From: UBA5738 sp964470995 | GTDB taxonomy: Bacteria; Patescibacteriota; Minisyncoccia; Minisyncoccales; UBA5738 | Length of the DNA stretch: 64,000 nt | Direction of reading: 5' to 3' | Assembly: GCA_964470995.1 (NCBI GenBank) | Contig: CAYYEP010000004.1 | Coordinates: forward strand, 1-64,000 | Shown: one piece after another, positions 57,914-64,000 of the stretch | Layout of the letters: each line of letters opens with the position of its first letter | Numbering within the stretch: position 1 is the first letter of the stretch | Notes under the pieces: generated by a model | What the model was told of the DNA's origin: nothing | Seen by the model: the letters and a program-made list of their open reading frames with translations, nothing else | Database searches by the model: none | Made by a program: the position numbers and the translations under genes

Positions 57914-60900
57914 ATGCCTTACGATCCAAAAAAAAGTTTGATATTCCGTGGGGTTGATTATGTGCGGTTTATCCCGGCGGGGGCAATAGGTTTGGTTAAA
58001 AAAATAAACCAGGCGGTTTTGGCGGCAGTTTTTGTTTTTTGGGGAGCATTGGCGGCAATATTAAATTTTATGCCGGGATTGGGGGTGAGTTTGGGGCTTG
58101 ACGCGCGCGCGGCGGCCGAATTGGGAGATTTTTTTTGGGGAGCAGGATTGGTATCGTTGGCGATGGTTATGGGGGCAAATCTGGTGCTTGGTTTTACGCG
58201 CCAGCGGTTAATGAGTTTTGGCAGGATAATCGAAGACGGGGTTTTATTAGATGATAATTATCTTGAATATTTGGATTTTGAGGCGGCGCGCGTGTTTAAA
58301 ATAACAATGGAGCGGGCCGGTGCGCCTTTTGCAACCGGCCTTTTGGAAAACATCATTAAGGGTCGCAAACTGGATTTTTCGATGCGCCGGCTTTGTATTG
58401 ACGGGGCGTTTTTTGAAAAGATGGCGCGGGATTCGCTTAAAGAACAGATGAAAGATGATTCGCCGCAAGCAAAAGCGGGTTTAAGCAACGATAACGCCAA
58501 TAAAATTGAAGCGGTTCTAATCAGTGCGATTGACTTGGCGCGCCGCAACCAAGAGAAGAAGATCTCGATTTTTATACTTTTTTTGAGTTTAATGGAGATT
58601 GAACCCGCGTTTAAGGCGATATTGGATAAATATGAATTGTTGGAAGAGGATGTGGAATCGACGGTTGTGTGGCAAATGCGCATGGAAGCGTACCGCCGAT
58701 GGCGCCAGCGGTATTGGGAGCGGGATAATTTGCGTTTGGCGCTGGCGTTTAAGCCGGTAGCGAGCTTGATCGGGGGCTATACGGTAACGTTGGATCAATA
58801 TAGCCGCAATTTATCGGCGCATAATCCGTTGCGCCAGGGAGGGGTGGTATTGCATCAAAAGGAAATCGAAGAGCTGGAAGGAATGCTTTGCAAAGAGAAT
58901 GGCAACGGGATATTGCTGGTGGGTGAAATGGGTTGCGGTCGTAAAAGCATTGTTCACAATTTTGCCAATCGGGTTGCCAGAGAGAACAGTTCGGGCGATT
59001 TGAAGATGTTGCGGATATTAGAATTGGATATGGTGGCGCTGATCGGTGCTTATAGCAATCGGGCTCATTTGGCGGCGGTGCTTGAAACAATATTTATGGA
59101 AGCGGTTAAGGCTAAGAATGTGGTGCTGGTGATCCCCCAGATAAATAACTATTTTGGCGGTAAATACGGAACCGAAAAAATGGTGGCCGCGGATATCAGC
59201 GGCGTAATCAGCCAGTTTCTGAAAATAAAGGGGTTTCGTTTGATTGGCATTACCACCTACGAAGGATTGCACGGGTCGATTGAGCCCGCGGCCGATGCGG
59301 CGGCGCTTTTTACAAAGATTGAGGTAGCACCAGCGGGATCGGCCGATGCGATACGCGTTTTAAAAGAGCTAAGCTTGCGGCTGGAAAAGAAAAATAGGTT
59401 GTTTATTCCGATAACCACTTTAAAAGAGATAGTTAAACTTTGTGATTACTTTTTGGGTGACCGGGCGTTTCCGTTAAAGGCGGTTAATCTTTTGGATGAG
59501 GTGATTGCCAACAAAATGAGCCATCCGGGCATTTTACGGGCGATTATGCCTGGAGATATAGATATGTTTTTCTCGCGTAAATATGAGGTGCCGGCCGGGA
59601 TAGCGGGTGTTAAAGAAAAGGAAATTTTGCTTAATCTTGAAGATCACATTCATGAAGGATTGATCAACCAAAAAGAAGCTGTGGAGGAATTGGCTAACGC
59701 ATTGCGACGGGCGCGGGCTGAGATCAAGAAGCGCAAACGAACAATTGGTAATTTTCTGTTCTTGGGGCCGACGGGAAGCGGTAAAACCGAGACGGCTAAA
59801 CAGCTGGCGCGGGTTTATTTTGGGTCGGAGAAAAATATGATCAAGCTTAATATGGCCGAATATCAGACGGCGGAATCAATCAATAAGCTGTTGGGAAGCG
59901 CGGGGACGGCGGGGTTGCTGACTACGGCGGTGCGGGAAAATCCGTTTTCGCTTATTTTAGTTGATGAAATTGAAAAGGCTGATAAGGGGGTACTTGATCT
60001 TTTTTTGAACATTTTTGACGAAGGCGAACTGGCCGACGGTATGGGTAAGATTGTCGATTTTCGGCATACGATAATCATTGCGACATCGAATGCGGGTGCC
60101 GAGTACATCAAGGAAGCGGTGGAGCGCGGCAGTACGATGCGGAATCTTAAGGATACAATGCTGGATAACCTGATGCGGCGCAATGTTTTTAAGCCGGAAT
60201 TTTTGAATCGTTTCGATGCGATTGTGCTTTACAGGCCGTTGAACCGCGAAGAAATGAAACAGGTGGCCGGATTAATGGTCAAGGATATTAAGGACAGATT
60301 GCGCGATAAGCGGATCGAGCTGGTGGTGACCGATGAATTGTTGGCGGGTCTTGGCAAGATCGGATTTGATCCGGTATTCGGCGGCCGGGCAATGCGCCGC
60401 GCGGTACAGGATAAGATTGAAAACGCAGTGGCGCGGGCGTTGTTGCTGGAGAGGATAAAATCGGGAGATATTTGCGAGTTTGATCCAAAAAGCTGGGAAT
60501 TGCTGGTAGGGGAGGAACGACGCAAACATTATGACAATAATGTTAATGTCGTTGAAGGAGATGATCCGATTGCAAAGATATTGTTGCGGCTGGAGGACCG
60601 TATCCATGAGGGGTTGATCGACCAAGAAGAAGCGGTTAAGGAATTGGCTAATGCATTGCGACGGGCGCATGCTAATTTGAAAGAGCGAAAACGTACAATT
60701 GGCTGTTTCCTTTTTTTGGGGCCGACGGGGTGCGGAAAAACCGAGACGGCTAAACAGCTGGCGCGGGTGTATTACGGTTCGGAGAGTAATATGGTTCGTT
60801 TGGATATGGCCGAATACCAGACACCCGATTCAATCGAGAAGTTGATTGGCAACATTCAGACACCGGGATTGCTGACGACCCGGATAATAGAGAATCCGGA

Positions 60901-61492
60901 TTCTTTAATCCTGATTGATGAGATTGAGAAATCAATTCCACAGGTATTGAATATTTTTTTAAGCGTGTTCGATGACGGCCAATTATCCGACGGTATGGGA
61001 CAGGCAGTAGATTTTACGAATACGATTATTGTTGCCACTTCTAATGCGGGTGCCGAGTACATTAAGGAGGCGGTTCAAAAGGGAATATATCTGGACGGCA
61101 AGTTTAAGCGGAATTTTTTAGATTATCTTCTTGGGCGGGGAGTATTTACGCCGGAATTTTTGAATCGTTTCGATGCCGTATCGCTTTACCGGCCGTTGAA
61201 TGCCAAGCAAATGAGACAGGTGGCCAGTTTGATGTTGGGCGATATCAAAAAAGGGTTGGCGCTCAAGGGTATCCGGCTTGAGACGGGAAACGAATTGTTG
61301 GATAAATTGGTACAAATCGGATTTGATCCGGTATTCGGCGGCCGGGAAATGCGGCGGACGGTGCAGGATAATGTTGAAAACGCGATTGCCACCGCTTTAT
61401 TGTCGCGTTCGATCCGCGGGGGGGATGTTGTGGAAATCGACCCTTATACGTGGCAGGCGGTAGTGGTAGGCAAGACCGCTGAAGGAAAATAA
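57914..61492 (+). CDS. Membrane-anchored Clp-type ATPase with three AAA+ modules
   Basis: This 1192-residue protein has two membrane helices in the first about 90 residues, a Clp-N-like helical segment (about 195-255, IEAVLISAIDLARR), and three AAA+ modules. Module 1 is degenerate: GEMGCGRKS at 337-345 instead of GxxGxGKT, and VVLVIPQIN where Walker B DE should be. Modules 2 and 3 are ClpC/ClpA D2-like and intact: Walker A GPTGSGKT 618-625 and GPTGCGKT 936-943, Walker B DEIEK at 684 and 1002, FLNRFDA arginine finger, and FGGR(A/E)MRR sensor 2. They are spaced exactly 318 codons apart and are clearly a tandem duplication. ClpB/C normally have D1 plus one D2. No ClpP gene is nearby. It probably unfolds or remodels membrane or exported proteins. 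Confidence 0.85.
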   Translation: MPYDPKKSLIFRGVDYVRFIPAGAIGLVKKINQAVLAAVFVFWGALAAILNFMPGLGVSLGLDARAAAELGDFFWGAGLVSLAMVMGANLVLGFTRQRLMSFGRIIEDGVLLDDNYLEYLDFEAARVFKITMERAGAPFATGLLENIIKGRKLDFSMRRLCIDGAFFEKMARDSLKEQMKDDSPQAKAGLSNDNANKIEAVLISAIDLARRNQEKKISIFILFLSLMEIEPAFKAILDKYELLEEDVESTVVWQMRMEAYRRWRQRYWERDNLRLALAFKPVASLIGGYTVTLDQYSRNLSAHNPLRQGGVVLHQKEIEELEGMLCKENGNGILLVGEMGCGRKSIVHNFANRVARENSSGDLKMLRILELDMVALIGAYSNRAHLAAVLETIFMEAVKAKNVVLVIPQINNYFGGKYGTEKMVAADISGVISQFLKIKGFRLIGITTYEGLHGSIEPAADAAALFTKIEVAPAGSADAIRVLKELSLRLEKKNRLFIPITTLKEIVKLCDYFLGDRAFPLKAVNLLDEVIANKMSHPGILRAIMPGDIDMFFSRKYEVPAGIAGVKEKEILLNLEDHIHEGLINQKEAVEELANALRRARAEIKKRKRTIGNFLFLGPTGSGKTETAKQLARVYFGSEKNMIKLNMAEYQTAESINKLLGSAGTAGLLTTAVRENPFSLILVDEIEKADKGVLDLFLNIFDEGELADGMGKIVDFRHTIIIATSNAGAEYIKEAVERGSTMRNLKDTMLDNLMRRNVFKPEFLNRFDAIVLYRPLNREEMKQVAGLMVKDIKDRLRDKRIELVVTDELLAGLGKIGFDPVFGGRAMRRAVQDKIENAVARALLLERIKSGDICEFDPKSWELLVGEERRKHYDNNVNVVEGDDPIAKILLRLEDRIHEGLIDQEEAVKELANALRRAHANLKERKRTIGCFLFLGPTGCGKTETAKQLARVYYGSESNMVRLDMAEYQTPDSIEKLIGNIQTPGLLTTRIIENPDSLILIDEIEKSIPQVLNIFLSVFDDGQLSDGMGQAVDFTNTIIVATSNAGAEYIKEAVQKGIYLDGKFKRNFLDYLLGRGVFTPEFLNRFDAVSLYRPLNAKQMRQVASLMLGDIKKGLALKGIRLETGNELLDKLVQIGFDPVFGGREMRRTVQDNVENAIATALLSRSIRGGDVVEIDPYTWQAVVVGKTAEGK
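59627..61480 (+). repeat. Internal tandem duplication of the AAA+ D2 module
   Basis: Two copies of about 900 bases (about 59627-60520 and 60581-61480) are offset by exactly 954 bases between both Walker A and Walker B codons. Stretches such as GCATTGCGACGGGCGC and AATGCGGGTGCCGAGTACAT are identical in both, so the duplication is visible at DNA level. Confidence 0.85.
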
Positions 61493-61496
61493 ACCG

Positions 61497-61546
61497 GATT
61501 GCTGGCGACCGTTTGCGTTAAGGAACGCGGTTATATGCCAGCAATC
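61497..61546 (+). terminator. Large branched hairpin after the ATPase gene
   Basis: GATTGCTGGC (61497-61506) pairs with GCCAGCAATC (61537-61546); inside, GCGTT (61515-61519) pairs with AACGC (61524-61528). There is only a short T run (GTTTG) afterwards, so termination may be partial or the structure may have another role. Confidence 0.5.
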
Positions 61547-61566
61547 AGTTTGCCAAAAGACATAAT

Positions 61567-63204
61567 ATGGGAAATTTACCAAACAAAATTAAAACTACGC
61601 AATTCATCTTCCTGGCAATTACGGCGGTTTTAGGTTTGGCGGCGGTTTTCGGCCGCGCGGCGGCAGAGTCATGTTCCGCTGATGATCCTTGCGGTTTTGG
61701 GAAAATTTGCTTTAACGGCAAATGCGCAGACAGCGGCAGTGTTGATTGTACTAACCACAGCCAAATGGAATGTTATGATAATGATGTGTATTGGTACGAT
61801 TCGTGCGGTACGCGCGAGGAAAAGTCCAAAGACTGCGGAGAGGATTCTTATCTGACGGAATATCAGTGCAGTTCAACTATGGCACAACAGGGAGTGATTG
61901 CGCGAGGTTGCGATAAGGGTGAATGCCAGGAAGTGAGGGGCTGGATTGATCTTCAAAATTGCGATGACACGGGGTTGGTTTGCCGTGACGGCGCCTGCCG
62001 GGCCGGAGATGCAACACCGCCGTTATTGTATTCTCTTTTGCCTTCGGGAGAAGTGAATTCTTCCCGGGTGGTGTTGTCGCTGGCCACTGATGAGAAGGCG
62101 GAGTGCCGGTATAGTTATTATGACGTAGGTTATGACCAAATGGGGATGAAATTCGCCACAGGCGACGGCATACGTCATTCGGTGGCGACAAATTTGGCCG
62201 CCCCGGGAAATTATATTTTTTATGTGCGTTGCCGGAACGGGGCGGGAAACGTTAATCTGGTATCAAATAAAATATCATTTTCCTATGTTTTGGATTTAAA
62301 AAAAACAAATTCCGCGGAAATGACGGCTGTAGGCCAGGATTTAACACCGCCCGCAATATCGGCGTCAAGCCTAAAACCGTCCGGAAAAGTTTATACCGCA
62401 GTCGTGGAACTTTCATTGGTGACCGGCGAGAAGGCAAATTGCCGTTACGATACCCGGGATTTAATTTACGCGTCGATGACGAGCAATTTTAATCGCGACA
62501 CGGGCGGGACCGTCCATTATAAAGCAGTAACCTTGCCTGGATCGGGGAGTTACGCGTATTATGCAAGGTGCCGGGACACCGCCGGAAATGAAAGTAATTC
62601 GTCGGCGGTTATTGAGTTTGAATATGCCGGAGATTCAACTAGCGGTTTATTAATTTCGGATACAAAGCCAGCTGGCGCTATTTATCAAAAGACGGTGGCA
62701 TTGGAAGCGGTTACAGACAGCACGGCGATATGCCGTTATTCGGCAACTGAAACTGATTTTGAATCGATGGTTGATGAATTTTCTTCAATTAACGGCGTGC
62801 AGCATCTGGCAGTGGTTACTTTGGATGATTTTGGCGATTATAATTTCAGTGTTGCGTGTGTCGGCGATGGCGCGCGGGATAAAAACGGAACGGCGCATAT
62901 AGTTTTCCAGTATAAGGATTCGAATGGGATGGGAGCCGCGGTGCCGGAACCGGTCAAATGCGATAATGCGGTTTTGGGTAAAAGCGACGGGATTTGCGAA
63001 GCCATTGCCGATTGCGTATGCGATCCTGATTGCGGCGGCCAGGATTCTGATTGCGCCAAAATTCAAGATAATAAGAAGATCGGCGTTCCGGTTTTGGGTT
63101 TGGCGGCGGCGGTTATTGCGGGGTTGGCGGGCGTTTATATGGTGAGAAAAAGGGCCGGAGGAAGATCGGAAGATTCCGGCGAGGACGATTCTTTGGGATT
63201 GTAA
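61567..63204 (+). CDS. Surface protein with three repeats and C-terminal anchor
   Basis: This 545-residue protein has a signal peptide (to about residue 36), a Cys-rich region (about 38-145, more than ten Cys, suggesting disulfides), three related beta-sandwich-like repeats of about 110 residues (each with a V.LSL.T.E.A.CRY strand and ending YARCRDTAGN or similar), and an EGF-like Cys cluster (CDNAVLGKSDGICEAIADC). A membrane helix (about 508-530) and a basic/acidic tail follow. It is displayed outside and tethered by the helix. Similar repeats occur in adhesion or stalk proteins. No catalytic motif is seen. Confidence 0.75.
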   Translation: MGNLPNKIKTTQFIFLAITAVLGLAAVFGRAAAESCSADDPCGFGKICFNGKCADSGSVDCTNHSQMECYDNDVYWYDSCGTREEKSKDCGEDSYLTEYQCSSTMAQQGVIARGCDKGECQEVRGWIDLQNCDDTGLVCRDGACRAGDATPPLLYSLLPSGEVNSSRVVLSLATDEKAECRYSYYDVGYDQMGMKFATGDGIRHSVATNLAAPGNYIFYVRCRNGAGNVNLVSNKISFSYVLDLKKTNSAEMTAVGQDLTPPAISASSLKPSGKVYTAVVELSLVTGEKANCRYDTRDLIYASMTSNFNRDTGGTVHYKAVTLPGSGSYAYYARCRDTAGNESNSSAVIEFEYAGDSTSGLLISDTKPAGAIYQKTVALEAVTDSTAICRYSATETDFESMVDEFSSINGVQHLAVVTLDDFGDYNFSVACVGDGARDKNGTAHIVFQYKDSNGMGAAVPEPVKCDNAVLGKSDGICEAIADCVCDPDCGGQDSDCAKIQDNKKIGVPVLGLAAAVIAGLAGVYMVRKRAGGRSEDSGEDDSLGL

Positions 63205-63276
63205 TCGCAGATAGTATCGCTATTTCCGTATGTCGGGTGCCATGCTAAAATTATTATATTTGTAATTCAAATTAAA

Positions 63277-64000
63277 ATGGATATCATCGATGAATTAAAG
63301 AAGGCGAATTTAAAAGGAAGAGGCGGCGCGGGGTTTCCTGCGTGGCAAAAGTGGCAGATGGTAAAAGATGCGCCGGGCGAAACCAAATATGTTGTTTGCA
63401 ATGTGTCCGAAGGCGAGCCGGCGGTGGCCAAGGACGGCCACATTCTGGAAAAATGGCCCGATATTGTGGTTGAGGGGATTGAATTGGCGATGAATGAAGC
63501 GGGAGCAAAAAAGGGTTATTTATATTTGCGCCGGGATTATTTTGATAAGTTTAAAAATGCGCTGGCCGAAATTATCGGCGCACGGGCGATAAAAATCATC
63601 CGCGAACCGGGCGGGTATCTGGGCGGCGAAGAAACCGCGCTGTTGGATTCCATTGAAGGAAAAGCCGTGGAGCCGCGGATCAAGCCGCCGTTTCCGCCTC
63701 AAGCGGGTCTTTGGGGCTGTCCCACTTTGATCAATAATTTGGAGACCTTGTATTTTGCGGCAAGGATTGTCTGCGGCGAATATAAAAATACGCGCTTTTA
63801 CACCATTGCCGGCGATTGCGCTTGCCCGGGAGTGTTTGAGCGGAGCGAAAGCTTGACAATCAAGGAAATTTTGGAAAAGACCGGCAATCTGCCGCAATTC
63901 AAATTTTTTGTGCAGGCCGGGGGCGGTGCCAGCGGCACCATTATGTTATCGGATGAATTGGAGGTTCCTTTGTCCGGCGCGGGATCAATCGTGATCTATG
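63277..64000 (+). CDS. NuoF-like NADH-binding flavoprotein, 3' end outside the window
   Basis: The first 241 codons are visible, starting at ATG 63277 and running off the right end. It has LKGRGGAGFPAWQKW (FMN/NADH-binding glycine loop), VCNVSEGEPAVAKD, GGYLGGEETALL, and PPFPPQAGLWGCPTLINNLET, the conserved core of the 51-kDa complex I subunit and of the diaphorase subunit of NAD-linked hydrogenases and formate dehydrogenases. It begins at the flavin loop, so the usual N-terminal 40-60 residues are missing. The Fe-S ligand Cys near the C-terminus lie outside. NAD(P)H oxidation or reduction with ferredoxin or another carrier is likely. Confidence 0.85.
   Translation, partial: MDIIDELKKANLKGRGGAGFPAWQKWQMVKDAPGETKYVVCNVSEGEPAVAKDGHILEKWPDIVVEGIELAMNEAGAKKGYLYLRRDYFDKFKNALAEIIGARAIKIIREPGGYLGGEETALLDSIEGKAVEPRIKPPFPPQAGLWGCPTLINNLETLYFAARIVCGEYKNTRFYTIAGDCACPGVFERSESLTIKEILEKTGNLPQFKFFVQAGGGASGTIMLSDELEVPLSGAGSIVIY

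Overview
This is bacterial DNA with densely packed genes, short gaps and frequent stop/start overlaps. It carries no rRNA, no tRNA that I could find, and no CRISPR array. Several traits suggest, without proving, a Patescibacteria (CPR)-like or similar small-genome bacterium. They are a very short valyl-tRNA synthetase, an RRM-type RNA-binding protein, a one-cluster ferredoxin, signal-anchored surface proteins with no outer-membrane machinery, and many small unplaced membrane proteins. Phylogeny of ValRS, enolase and FtsZ would settle this.

Left end (about 400-11450) is a defence island, visibly richer in A+T than the rest. Five same-strand genes overlap or nearly touch: a phospholipase D-like nuclease fused to an SNF2-type helicase, a large Eco57I-type N6-adenine methyltransferase with a possible N-terminal nuclease, an OLD-type ATPase/TOPRIM nuclease (GajA-like), a UvrD-like helicase (GajB-like), and a small nuclease-like protein. 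A perfect palindrome lies just before the first start codon. I read this as a restriction-modification-like pair joined to a Gabija-like pair, possibly one composite system. A 65-residue gene with its own strong promoter follows.

11.7-14.7 kb is an arsenic cluster: an ArsR repressor with a palindromic operator over its promoter, a thioredoxin-like redox protein, an ArsP-type permease, and ArsF-like and ArsG-like proteins. This resembles arsEFG-type organoarsenical resistance. 15-24 kb holds housekeeping and accessory genes: cold shock protein, MgtE, pentapeptide-repeat protein, Nudix, a VOC protein, two tandem membrane-anchored M14-type peptidases (the first lacking its catalytic residues), ValRS and an RluA pseudouridine synthase. 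24.0-24.8 kb is a scar: tandem 11-bp repeats, a gene remnant, a repeat element found again inverted at 39.4 kb, and an IS200-type transposase fragment.

25-43 kb holds small unknown genes, HIT and CoaD-like proteins, a glycosyltransferase, a HAD phosphatase overlapping a membrane-anchored trehalose-6-phosphate synthase with a sensor/HAMP front end, NagZ, a 1064-residue secreted deacetylase with four carbohydrate-binding-like repeats, a five-PAS/GAF soluble histidine kinase convergent with an OmpR regulator, half of an MFS transporter, and a DrrAB-type ABC exporter. A gene interrupted by an in-frame amber codon lies at 43.1 kb.

44-64 kb is mostly core metabolism and cell division on the + strand: GlyA, an RRM protein with a structured leader, cyclophilin, MnmA, FtsZ (altered signature motif, long N-terminal extension), NnrD, thioredoxin reductase, enolase and phosphoglycerate mutase, ferredoxin and an FMN glutamate-synthase-domain protein. 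Next come a lipoprotein, two small membrane proteins and a membrane-anchored Clp-type ATPase with three AAA+ modules (the first degenerate, the last two a tandem duplication). A surface protein with three Cys-containing repeats and the start of a NuoF-like flavoprotein close the window.
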